Shown here: positions 8,226 through 17,783 of the stretch, one piece after another
Numbering within the stretch: position 1 is the first letter of the stretch
How the letters are laid out: each line of letters begins with the position of its first letter
Assembly: GCA_963718635.1 (NCBI GenBank)
Contig: OY970367.1
Location: 3,224,001-3,288,000, forward strand
Length of the DNA stretch: 64,000 nucleotides
DNA from: JAIOQJ01 sp963718635
Lineage (GTDB): Bacteria; Planctomycetota; Planctomycetia; Gemmatales; Gemmataceae
Reading direction: 5' to 3'
The notes under the pieces: model-generated
The model's input: only the letters and a program-made list of their open reading frames with translations
Database searches by the model: none
Told to the model about the DNA's origin: nothing
Position numbers and translations under genes: made by a program

Positions 8226-8447
8226 ATGTCGTTGCAAGAAGTCGTCGATTTGGCTCGATCCCTTCCCCGCCCGCAACAGTTTCTGCTGATCGAACAATTG
8301 CGGCGCGATCCGTGCGAACCGAGCGAAGATTTACTCAAATTGATCCCCAAAGATTTTGTCGCGGAGTTTTGGCATGCGGATGCAGTAGCGGGCACGAAAG
8401 ATAATCTGGTGAAAGTCATGGAGCAGATGAAAAAAGGCCACGAATGA
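8226..8447 (+). CDS. Small antitoxin-like partner of the adjacent protease-fold protein
   Basis: A 73-residue protein beginning MSLQEVVDLARSLPRPQQFLLIEQL. This is the same type of helical N-terminus as the ORF at 7961, followed by a charged tail ending QMKKGHE. Its stop overlaps the start of the next gene (ATGA at 8444-8447), so the pair is almost certainly translated together. This kind of coupled small gene plus retropepsin-like gene resembles an operonic pair, perhaps a toxin-antitoxin-like unit. I have no direct evidence that either protein is toxic. Confidence 0.6.
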   Translation: MSLQEVVDLARSLPRPQQFLLIEQLRRDPCEPSEDLLKLIPKDFVAEFWHADAVAGTKDNLVKVMEQMKKGHE

Positions 8448-8857
8448 GCCGCGTCCGTTTCACATATCTCGATCGCTACGCATCTGGCCATCCCGCTGAC
8501 TTGAAGCCGTATCTACCGTTAAAACTTAGAAGCAGTGTGGCTGAGCAAGACGTGGTAGCGCTTGTAGACTCCGGTGCAGGGATAAGCATGATGCCCTACT
8601 CGGTTGGCCTCCAACTCGGAGGAGACTGGAATGCTCTGGCCCATTCCATGCCCGTGCGAGGGGGTGCCGGGCCGGTCTCAGGAAAATTGTTCAGCGCTGA
8701 AGGCATCGTTGCAGGCTTACCGGCGGTCTCGCTTATCTTTTCGTGGGTAGCGACCGACGATTGGCCAATGATTCTTGGCCAAATAAACTTCTTTCACGAG
8801 TTCGACATTTTGTTTTCCCGGTCGAAATCATTCTTCGAATTGACCCCGCGCGCATAA
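8444..8857 (+). CDS. Retropepsin-like (clan AA) aspartic protease domain protein
   Basis: A 137-residue protein with the aspartic-protease motif VVALVDSGAGISMMP (catalytic Asp at about residue 42, D-S-G-A) and a second hydrophobic block PMILGQINFFHEFDILFSR that matches the 'ILG..F' strand pair of single-domain retropepsins. Such proteins act as homodimers in the known cases, each chain giving one Asp. It overlaps the 8226 gene by four bases and ends six bases before hscA. It may be an insertion into the isc operon or a module that has become part of it. The substrate is unknown. Confidence 0.68.
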   Translation: MSRVRFTYLDRYASGHPADLKPYLPLKLRSSVAEQDVVALVDSGAGISMMPYSVGLQLGGDWNALAHSMPVRGGAGPVSGKLFSAEGIVAGLPAVSLIFSWVATDDWPMILGQINFFHEFDILFSRSKSFFELTPRA

Positions 8858-8863
8858 ACAACC

Positions 8864-10690
8864 ATGACCTCCTCCGTCGTCGGCATTGATCTCGGCACCA
8901 CCTACAGCCTCGCCGCCTACATGCGGGATGGCAAGCCGGCCGTCATGCGCGATGAGCAAGGCGTCGCCCTGGTGCCCAGCGTCATCTGTTTTCATGAAGA
9001 TGGCGCTGTACTTGTAGGCAGTGCCGCACGCGAGCGGGCGCTTTCCGATCCCGACCACACCATATTCAGCATCAAGCGCCTGATGGGCCGAACGCTTGCG
9101 GATCTGCAAAAAGACTTGGAGCTTATCCCGCATCAAATCATCGAACGCGAAGTGGCGCCCGGCCGTAAAGTGCTGCTCGTGGAGTTGGCCGGCAAGCAAT
9201 ATACTCCCGAAGAACTTTCGTCGATGATTTTGCGTGAAGTCCGCAAGCGGGCTGGCGATCCGACGAAAGCCGTTATCACTGTCCCGGCCTATTTCGACGA
9301 TAGCCAACGCCAAGCCACCCGAGATGCCGGCCGAATCGCCGGCCTTGATGTGCTGCGAATTATCAACGAGCCCACGGCGGCGGCCCTTGCGTATGGACTT
9401 GACCGCCGGGAAACCGGAAATGTCGCCGTCTACGATCTTGGAGGCGGCACCTTCGATTGCTCGATTTTGACCTTAGCAGATGGCGTATTCAAGGTCTTAG
9501 CCACCAATGGCGACACTCACCTGGGAGGCGATGACTTCGACCGAGCCTTGATGGAGATCATGGCACGCGAGATCGGCTTTGACCTGCGAGCGCGCGACGC
9601 CCAAGTGCTGCAACATTTGCGCGATGCGGCCGAGAAAACGAAAATTGCCCTCTCAAGTGCCGATGCCTACGAGACTTCCGTGCAATTGCCGGAACGCCAA
9701 ATCGATTATCGCCGGACATTTTCTCGGGCGGAGTTGGAAGCGATCTTGGAGCCGTTCGTCTCCCGTTCGCTGGAAAAATGCCGTTCCGCCTTGAAGGATG
9801 CCGACTTGAGGCGCGACCAGATCAATGAAGTCGTTCTTGTCGGAGGCTCGACTCGGATCCCTTACGTCCGCAAGCGAGTAGGAGAATTCTTCGGCCGTCG
9901 GCCTCACACCGAGCTTAACCCGGATGAAGTGGTGGCGCTCGGCGCCGCCATTCAAGCCGACATTCTGGCTGGCGGCCAACGTGGGCTGCTGTTGCTCGAT
10001 GTGGTGCCCCTGTCTCTCGGCATCGAAACGCTGGGCGGCGTGGTGGACAAACTCATCCATCGCAATTCGACCGTGCCGGCGCGGGCGACCACCCGCTATA
10101 CGACCTTTGTCGATAACCAGACGGCGATCAACATCAATATCTTCCAGGGCGAGCGCGAATTAACCAAAGACTGCCGCTCGTTGGGACAGTTCAAGTTAGC
10201 CGGCATCCCACCCATGCCGGCTCAGATGGCTCAAGTCGATATAACATTCCTTGTCGATGCCAACGGCCTACTCACGGTGTCCGCCAAGGAGCAACGCAGC
10301 GGCCAGCAGGCTTCCGTGACGATTCAGCCAAGCCACGGGCTCTCGCAGGACGAAGTTGAGCAATTGGTTCTCGACAGTGTGGAACACGCCCACGATGATT
10401 TCACCACTCGGCGATTCATCGAGTTGAAAAACAAGGCGGATGCCGACCTTCGCCATGCGGATAAAGCCCTTGCTCAAGCCGGAGATCAGTTGTCACCGCA
10501 GCAGAAGAGCGCCATTGAAGCGGCCCGCGCCGATTTGCTTGCGGCAATGGCGGGCTCTGATGTTGATCGGCTGCATCAATCGGCAACGGCCTTCGGCAAT
10601 GCGACGTTGACGCTTGCCGAGTTGATGATGAACGCGGTCGTGAATGCCACACTGCGAGGCCAAGATTCCGAACGCATGAGCGATATCTAA
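8864..10690 (+). CDS. hscA: Hsp70 chaperone HscA (iron-sulfur assembly)
   Basis: A 608-residue Hsp70: nucleotide-binding domain with VGIDLGTTYSLAA, RIINEPTAAALAYG, VAVYDLGGGTFDCS and VVLVGGSTRIPYV; linker LLLLDVVPLSLGIET; substrate-binding beta domain and helical lid. The length is close to E. coli HscA (616) rather than DnaK (about 640). The C-terminus lacks the DnaK EEV/EEKD end, and the gene sits between hscB and iscX. HscA binds the LPPVK loop of IscU and drives cluster transfer with HscB. It starts seven bases after the retropepsin-like gene, so it is probably co-transcribed with it. Confidence 0.92.
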   Translation: MTSSVVGIDLGTTYSLAAYMRDGKPAVMRDEQGVALVPSVICFHEDGAVLVGSAARERALSDPDHTIFSIKRLMGRTLADLQKDLELIPHQIIEREVAPGRKVLLVELAGKQYTPEELSSMILREVRKRAGDPTKAVITVPAYFDDSQRQATRDAGRIAGLDVLRIINEPTAAALAYGLDRRETGNVAVYDLGGGTFDCSILTLADGVFKVLATNGDTHLGGDDFDRALMEIMAREIGFDLRARDAQVLQHLRDAAEKTKIALSSADAYETSVQLPERQIDYRRTFSRAELEAILEPFVSRSLEKCRSALKDADLRRDQINEVVLVGGSTRIPYVRKRVGEFFGRRPHTELNPDEVVALGAAIQADILAGGQRGLLLLDVVPLSLGIETLGGVVDKLIHRNSTVPARATTRYTTFVDNQTAININIFQGERELTKDCRSLGQFKLAGIPPMPAQMAQVDITFLVDANGLLTVSAKEQRSGQQASVTIQPSHGLSQDEVEQLVLDSVEHAHDDFTTRRFIELKNKADADLRHADKALAQAGDQLSPQQKSAIEAARADLLAAMAGSDVDRLHQSATAFGNATLTLAELMMNAVVNATLRGQDSERMSDI

Positions 10691-10737
10691 GTGTCTCGCC
10701 GGTGCTGTCCGATTTGAATTGCAATTAGCAACGGCGC

Positions 10738-10983
10738 ATGAAAGCGTCGAAAGGTTTGTTCATCGTGGGGATTAACTGGAACGACTTTCGCGAAATCGGC
10801 GAGATGCTTTTCGAGCGCTACGACACGCTTAATCCATTGAAGGTGCGTTTCGTTGATATGCACAAATGGATTCTCGATCTCGAAAACTTTGAGGGCAAGC
10901 CAAACGAATCGAGCGAGAAACAACTCGAAGCGATTCAGATGGCCTGGTACGAGGAATGGAAAGAAGTCTACGGCGACGAATGA
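10738..10983 (+). CDS. iscX: IscX (YfhJ), iron-binding accessory protein of the ISC system
   Basis: The core reads INWNDFREIGEMLFERY, then NPLKVRFVDMHKWILDLENF and EKQLEAIQMAWYEEW. This is the acidic all-helical IscX family, with the conserved W-x-D-xx-EIG start and the DMH-W-I-DLE-F middle. IscX binds iron and IscS and tunes desulfurase activity. The ATG at 10738 gives 81 residues; the E. coli protein (66) would align from a GTG at 10765, which is the more likely start. It follows hscA by 47 bp and closes the locus. I found no ferredoxin gene between hscA and iscX, where proteobacteria have fdx. Confidence 0.85.
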   Translation: MKASKGLFIVGINWNDFREIGEMLFERYDTLNPLKVRFVDMHKWILDLENFEGKPNESSEKQLEAIQMAWYEEWKEVYGDE

Positions 10984-11109
10984 CCATGAACGTTGCCTTT
11001 CCTGCCATCGCGCTGTTACGATAACTGCCAGACCCTCCTTCGGATGTTTATGCGCGATTCCGCTTTGCCGCTCAAACATCTCTCTTCTCGATTTCGGAGT
11101 GCATTTTTC

Positions 11110-12569
11110 ATGTATCGATCGCATTATCGGTTTTGCATCCTCTGCGGCTTATTGGCAGTGCTCGCTGCCTGGTTGATACTTGGCAACGTGCCCGCTTCGA
11201 ATGCTCAGTCGAAACCAGTCAGTTTCATTAACGATGTCGCCCCGATCTTCAAGGAAAACTGCTTCGCCTGTCACGATGCAAAGAAGCGGGCCGGCAAATT
11301 CGAAATGACGACGTTCGATAAACTGGTGGACGATGAACACGTAGTCCCTGGTAAATCGGCCGACAGCGAACTTTACACCCTGATCGCCAGTACCGGCGAT
11401 AAGCGCATGCCGCCCAAGAAGGACAATCTGGCGCCGTTGACTAAACAACAGGCAGAGACGGTAAAGCAGTGGATCGACCAGGCGCGAAGATCGATGGCGG
11501 CATCGACCCGAAAGCTGACCTGGTGAAGGAACTGCGCGTTCGCTGGAAGTCTCCCGGGCCGCCGACCGCGTATAAATATCCCGTCATCGTGAACGCACTT
11601 GCCTTCACACCCGATAACAAGCAACTCGTCGTCGGTGGGCACCATGAACTAACGCTCTGGAATATAGCGGATGGCAGGCTTCTCAAGCGGATTTACACCC
11701 GGGCCGAGCGAGCGTATGCAATAGCCTTCCTGCCCGACGGCAAGCTCGTTGTCGCCGGTGGTCGCCCCGGTCAAGAGGGCGACGTACGTGTCTTTGATAT
11801 CAGTCCAAGCGGTAAGGCCGAAAATGGGGTCGACATTCTAGACGGCGTGAACGATCCGAAAGTGATGCTTAAACAGCTTCTCGACGTCGATGATTCAGTC
11901 CTTTGCCTGGCTGTATCCGCCGATGGCAAAAAGCTCGCTACCGGCGGCTGCGATCGCGTAGTGCGCGTTTGGGATCTGTCGTCGGGCATAGGAAGTGCGA
12001 AACTCGAACAAAGCATCGAGAACCATGCCGACTGGGTCCTTGGCATTGCCTTTTCCGCCGACGGTAAACGACTCCTGACCTGCAGCCGTGATAAGACAGC
12101 CAAAGTGTGGGATCTCTCGGCCAAAGAGTCGGTTCTGACATTCCCGGAACACCAGAATGCCGTGTTCGGCGTCGGCGTCAGTGCTGACGGCAAAACGGGT
12201 TTTTCCGCCGGGCTCGATAAACAAGTGCGCTCGTGGAACGCAACCGGCGATGGCAAACAAATCAAAGTCATCGGTGGCCACAATGACGATATTCTCAAAT
12301 TAGTGTTTCATCCGAAGCTGCCGATTTTTGTGACCACCTCAGCCGACAAGACGGTCAAAGTCTGGGATACCGGCACAAGCGCCAGCACGAAAACTCTCAC
12401 CGGCCTGAACGATCATGTGTTCTCAGCCGCGATCAGTCCCGACGGCACGATGGTCGCTGCCGGCGCGTATGATGGCGAAGTGAGAGTTTGGAAAATCGCC
12501 GATGCATCGGTCATCAAGGCCTTCAATGCCTCGCCTGGCTACGTCCCGCCCGTTGCTTTGAAAAAGTGA
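11110..12569 (+). CDS. Planctomycete-type cytochrome c domain plus WD40-repeat protein (frame break near 11481)
   Basis: The N-terminal part has a signal anchor (residues 7-27) and a cytochrome c domain with the haem motif CFACH in PIFKENCFACHDAKKRAGKF and the distal RMPPKKDNLAPL. This is the PSCyt1-like domain common in planctomycete secreted proteins. After a frame change the protein continues as GAKIDGGIDP..., with about seven WD40 repeats (LAVSADGKKLATGGCDRVVRVWDL, FSADGKRLLTCSRDKTAKVWDL and others). One missing G near 11481 joins the two frames as KQWIDQGAKID, as in homologues. I start at the ATG at 11110, which gives a normal signal sequence. It is probably exported and may bind haem; the role is unknown. 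Confidence 0.85.
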
Positions 12570-12686
12570 GTAGCGGAACTCGTCAGAGTTCTGCTGAGCC
12601 CGAGTCGCGTAGCGGAACTCGTCAGAGTTCCGGTGAACCCGAGTCGCGTAGCGGAACTCGTCAGAGTTCCGGTGAATCGGAATTCA
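12570..12686 (+). repeat. 39-bp tandem repeat with internal hairpin (3 copies)
   Basis: Copies start at 12570, 12609 and 12648, each beginning GTAGCGGAACTCGTCAGAGT. Within each unit GGAACTC-GTCA-GAGTTCC forms a stem-loop (one mismatch in copy 1). The array begins one base after the stop of the WD40 gene and ends about 45 bp before the prolyl oligopeptidase. It could act as a transcription boundary, although no U-run follows it. Confidence 0.85.
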
Positions 12687-12730
12687 AACGAGCTCCGCTC
12701 AAATCCAACAGTGCTCCATAGGAGTTTCTA

Positions 12731-14868
12731 ATGTCTCGTCTCCGAACTTTGAGCGTGATAGCCGGAGTTTTCTTGATGCCATTTGACACTTTTTCTGCCG
12801 AGATCATCTATCCCGATGCGAAGCGAGTCGAGCAGGTTGACACCTATCACGGCACCAAGGTCGCCGACCCTTATCGATGGCTGGAAGACGATGTTCGCAA
12901 ATCCTCAGAAGTTCAAGAATGGGTGGCGGCCGAAAACAAAATCACCAACGCCTATTTGCGTGCCATCCCGGAGTGCACAGGAATCCAAAAGCGCTTGACG
13001 GAACTTTGGAACTACGAAAAGTTCACGGCGCCTACCAAAGCCGGCACGCGTTATTTCTACCGCAAGAACGATGGTCTGCAAAACCAGGCCGTTCTGTATG
13101 TGATGGATGCGTTGAACAGTGAACCTCGTGTTCTACTCGATCCCAATACGTGGAGCAAAGATGGCACGGTTGCTCTAGGCGGCACATCGCCAAGCCCCGA
13201 TGGCAAATACCTCGCCTATGGCGTATCCGAAGCGGGATCGGACTGGGAAAGTTGGAAAGTCGTAGATGTTACGAGCGGCAAAGTCCTCGGTGATGATCTC
13301 AAATGGATCAAGTTCAGCGGCGCCTCCTGGACGGCGGACGGACGAGGCTTCTTCTACAGCCGTTACCCGGAGCCGAAGAAGGGCGAAACTTTCATTTCGC
13401 TGAACAAGAATCAGCAGCTTTGCTACCATCGCATCGGCACGTTGCAGAGTGATGACGTCCTCGTCTACAAGCGCCCGATCAGCCCGAATGGGGCTTCTCG
13501 GGAACCGTGACCGATGATGGACGCTATCTTGTCATATCCACTTGGAAGGGCACCGATCACCGTAATCGGATCAGCTATCGCGACCTGGCCGAACCGTATG
13601 GCATGATCGTCGATCTCATTGATGGCTTCGAAAACGATTATACCTTCATCGATAACGACGGTCCTCTCTTTTATTTCCGCACCGATTTAGAAGCGCCCAA
13701 CGGTCGGCTCGTCTCCATCGATATCTCCAAGCCTTACAATGCCGATCCCAAAGAAATTGTGCCCGAAGCAAAAGAGGCGCTCGTCAGCGCTAACATCGTC
13801 GGCAATCAATTGGTTGCCGACTATCTGAAAGATGCGCGTAGCCAAGTTAAACTGTTCAGCACCTCTGGCGAATACGTTCGCGACATTGAATTTCCTGGTA
13901 TCGGCACGGCCTCCGGCTTCGGCGGCAAGCGCACTGATACCGAAACCTTCTATCTATTTTCGAGTTATAACCGCCCTGCCGCAATCTGTCGATTTGACAT
14001 GCTTACGGGTAAGAGCACTATCTTTCGCCAGTCAAAGGTTCAATTTGATCCAAGCCTGTATGAGGTGACGCAGGTCTTCGTGCCGAGCAAGGATGGCACG
14101 AAAGTGCCTATGTTCATCGTCCACAAGAAGGACATCAAGCTCGACGGCAACAACCCGACGATTCTTTATGGCTACGGCGGCTTCAATATCTCTTTGACGC
14201 CGGCTTTCTCCATCGGCATCGCTGCCTGGCTCGAAATGGGTGGCGTCTATGTGGTTGCCAACCTGCGCGGCGGCGGCGAGTACGGCAAAGCCTGGCACAA
14301 GGCAGGCACTAAACTGCACAAGCAAAATGTCTTTGATGATTTCATCGCTGCGGCGGAATATCTCATTAAGGAGAAATATACTTCGACGCCCAAATTAGCC
14401 ATCAAAGGGGGCAGCAACGGCGGGCTGCTTGTCGGCGCGGCTATGACGCAAAGGCCCGATTTATTTGGCGCCTGCCTGCCCCATGTTGGCGTGATGGATA
14501 TGTTGCGGTTTCATTATTTTACGGCAGGCCGTTATTGGGTCGACGACTACGGCTCGGCTGACAACCCCGACGAGTTCAAAGCCCTCCATGCCTATTCCCC
14601 TTACCACAACATTAAACCTGGCGTGAAGTACCCGCCGACGCTGGTCATCACGGCTGACACCGATGACCGGGTCGTGCCCGGCCATAGTTTCAAATTCACC
14701 GCCATGCTTCAAGCGTGCCAAGCAAAAGATGGCCCGCCGATTCTCGCACGAATCGAGACCCGCGCTGGTCACGGCGCCGGCAAGCCCACCGCCAAGATGA
14801 TCGAAGAGCTGGCCGACGAGTACGCGTTTCTCGTCAAGAATTTGCAGGTTAAGTTGAAAAGCCAGTGA
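12731..14868 (+). CDS. Prolyl oligopeptidase family serine peptidase (S9A), frame break near 13474
   Basis: A secreted prolyl oligopeptidase: signal peptide (SVIAGVFLMPFDTFSA), the family's N-terminal DTYHGTKVADPYRWLEDD, a beta-propeller, and a C-terminal hydrolase domain with Ser in KGGSNGGLLVGA, Asp in TADTDDRVVP and His in RAGHGAGKP. It cleaves short peptides after proline in characterised members. The frame shifts near 13474 in a CCC run; adding one C gives KRPDQPEWGFSGTVTDDGRYL, the expected sequence, and a total of about 713 residues. Because both halves are otherwise perfect, I treat it as one gene with a sequence error. Confidence 0.92.
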
Positions 14869-14909
14869 AACGCAACATCTGGGAAACACGAATCTCACAA
14901 AACCTGTCA

Positions 14910-14957
14910 CAAGCCTGAAGCGCCAGCGAAGAACTCTTCGCCAGCGCTTCAGACTTG
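14910..14957 (+). terminator. Hairpin repeat downstream of the prolyl oligopeptidase
   Basis: An imperfect inverted repeat (CAAGCCTGAAGCGCCAGCG, then GAAGA-ACTC-TTC, then CGCCAGCGCTTCAGACTTG). A half copy, CAAGCCTGAAGCGCCACCGAA, follows at about 14981. It lies between the convergent ends of the peptidase and the LRR gene, so it could end transcription from either side. No long U-tract is present, so this is a repeat first and a terminator only by position. Confidence 0.5.
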
Positions 14958-15068
14958 TTGTTCCCTTCAAAACGCAGACTACAAGCCTGAAGCGCCACCG
15001 AAGAGCGAAATAACCTTCAAGTGCCTTTCTTGCATACGCGTCAGGCGGGATACTCGCCTGTGAACATA

Positions 15069-17740
15069 TTATTTGCTTGCCGTATCGACTTGTATTCCGC
15101 TCTTGCGCAGTTCGTCGATCGCGGCTTTCGAGATCGCTGTTTCACGAAAGTCGACATGCTTCAGAGCCCGAAAGCCCTTCAAAATTGGAACGACCTCGTC
15201 ACTTAGAGACGGGCAGTTTCTCAGGTCGATCTCTTCGAGAACGCGCAACGCCGACAGCTTGCCAAGACCCACGCTCGTGACCGTCGTGCCGCCCAGATCA
15301 AGGCTCAAAAGCGAGGTCAACTTAGCGGCCTCTGCAAGGCCGGCATCATCGACTTTCGTTGCATGCAACTTCAAAGCCCGCAATTTAGTGCAATTAGCTA
15401 AGTCGTTCAAAGTTCGGCCAGTCACCGCTGTTCGATTCAGGTTAAGTGAACGAAGCTCGGCCAAGTCCTTAAGTCGTGGCATGCCGGCATCGCCCACTTT
15501 GGTGAAGCTGAGATCGAGGGTTTCAAGCTCTTTCAAGGACGACACCGAATCCAGGCCACGATCGCTTACAGCGGTGTTGCGCAGTCGCAGTTCGATAAGC
15601 GTGCCAAGGCCGCGTACGACAGAAAGCCCCGCATCGGTGACGCCGGTATCATCGAGTCTTAGTCGTTCAATAGATGGCATTTCGCGCAAAAAACCGAGTC
15701 CGGCATCGCCGAATGACAGCCCCCGGAGATCCACGGTTTTCAGGCCCTTTAGCGATGCGAGCGCTTGAAGCCCTCGGGCGCCGCCGCCGTAACCGTGAAT
15801 AATCAAAGTCTCAAGTTGTTTCATCTCCTTTAAGCACGCAATTCCTCGGTCGCTTACTAAGCCGGCGTTGCCCAGGTTGAGAACCGTCAAGTTGATCAAT
15901 GGCCTTAAAAACTCCATTTTCCGATTGGTCATGGCTGTGCTGTCGAGGTTCAGAATCTTGAGATTTGTCATTTTCGACAGGACGGCAAACGCCGCCAGAT
16001 CTTCAATCGGAAGGCGGAATAGAATGGTTTCCAAACTGCCAAGCGGCGCCAAAAGCGCCAATTGACGGCCAGTTAAAACCGTGTCGGGCGAGAGAATCAG
16101 CTTTTGGAGTTTGGTCATACGATGAAGAGAAACCACGCAATCGCCCGTGACATTTGTGCCGCGCAGATCGAGTTCTTCCAATCCACTGAGATTTGCCAGG
16201 TAAGCGATGCCCGCATTGGAGATGGCCGGGCAATCGACCAGTCGCAGCGTCTGTAGTGTCGTCACAGGCGCAGTTCGGCGAGGTCGCGATCGGCCAACTT
16301 GCTGCCATTGACCTCAATGCTGATGATCGGCTTTCGCTCCGCCTCGTCATCGCGCTTGATCTTCGCGTTCCATTTTTGAATCAACGCATCGGCATTTGGT
16401 GGAGGAAGTTGGTCAATGGGAGTAGGCAGCCGAGCGGCTACGGGCGCTGGCTCATCCGGAAGTTTGGTCGTGGCAATCTCTAATTTGAAGTTAGGGCGAA
16501 AATGCGCAATCTCCCAGAGCGAACGAAGGGCGCAAAGCGCTTCCAAGCCCGCGTCGTCAACGATCGTCTCCTTCAGATCAAGTTGAGCCAAGTTTGCAAG
16601 TGCGGCTAATTCACATAGACCTGCATTCGTGATTGCCGTGTCGGCGAGTGACAGTTCGCGAAGCGATGAAAACTCTTGAAGCATCGCCAACCCTTTGTCG
16701 GTGACATCGGTGCGCGATAGAGTCAGGTATTTGAGTTTCGTCAGAGGCAGCAAATTCTTCAGGCCGGCATCGCCGACGCGGACGCCTTCCAAATTCAGAT
16801 CTTCCAAGTTGGTCAAGTTGGCGATGGCTCGCAGATCGTAATCGGTGATTGGCGCATCGGAAATTTTGAGTTCGCGTAATGCCGTGAATTCGCCAATTTT
16901 CTGCACAACGCTGCCATTGACCCACGGCCCTGAAACGGAAAGCAGCGCAAGACGCGGCAGACCTTCCAGATGCAGCAGGCCGTTGGCCGTTAGCTTGCTC
17001 CGGCCGCGCAGTACAACTTGCGATACGTTTGGCAGCCTACCCAGTTGTTCCAAGTCTTCGTCCGTGAACGTGGCTGCATCAAAGAACAACGCCTGCCGCG
17101 AGCCATCCGCCAGCGTATTCAAGGCTACGCCGCGTTTGAGCAGTTCGGCTTCAGCGGCTTCGCCTTCGCGCTGCGCTTGCGCTAGAGCAGGCGTCTGCCG
17201 TAGAGATTTAGCCGCATCAAAGTTGCGCTTTGCTTGGTTGAAAGTGATGCTGCCATCGCTCAGCCCGCTTACTTGCGCGGCTTTGCCGGATAACACGGCG
17301 TTGACTTGGAAGCGATAGTGCGGCTTCCCCGCCACATCCCATTCGACGAACAGGGCATCGGATTCATCGACATGCACCTTATCGACAGACTGGGTTGCTT
17401 TCAAAAGCCCCTTCTTGATCAAGGGCAGATCAGCCCGGCCAGGCTTAATCGTAAGCGAGTAGCCGTCGGGCCCAAAGAGCGAAAAGGCCAGTGTCGCATC
17501 TTGATGGATGATCGGATTAATAGGTGCATCGATCAGGGCGAAGAAGCCATACGCGCGCAGATCGAACGGCGCCAGCTTGATGCGAGGTTCTTCTTTCTGA
17601 GGTGCAGGTGCTTCGAGTCTCGGCGCAGACTTTTCCTTCGGCTCTGGCATCTCCAACACAATGGTTTTATCCGGCCCGGGATCCTTCCCGCACCCTAGCA
17701 AACCGAAGCTCAGAAAAGTAGAAAAAATCAAACGCTTCAT
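15069..17740 (-). CDS. Leucine-rich-repeat lipoprotein (frame break near 16264)
   Basis: A lipoprotein signal (MKRLIFSTFLSFGLLGCGKD, lipobox LLGC) is followed by a variable region of about 200 residues and then about 20 LRRs of 24 residues of the 'LT-D-GL-L--L--L--LDL--T' type, running to the C-terminus. The frame breaks at 16262-16265, inside one repeat: the first segment ends LADRDLAELRL and the second continues VTTLQTLRLVDCPAISN in repeat register. A second gene starting mid-repeat without a signal is unlikely, so one missing base near 16264 probably splits a protein of about 890 residues. It should face the periplasm or cell surface and bind proteins. The partner is unknown. Confidence 0.8.
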
Positions 17741-17783
17741 GAGAGACTTACCTCTTGCGCCTGCGCGGTCTCAAGTATAAAGC

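Noticed and set aside
13470..13510. Programmed ribosomal frameshifting in the split genes (prolyl oligopeptidase, livM, iscU and others)
   Set aside because: The sites have no shared slippery heptamer or downstream pseudoknot, occur in unrelated housekeeping families that are not frameshifted elsewhere, and are too many for one window.
15069..16265. Separate second LRR gene with a GTGA overlap
   Set aside because: It would start inside one LRR repeat, without a signal peptide, in perfect repeat register with the gene before it; one missing base explains it better.
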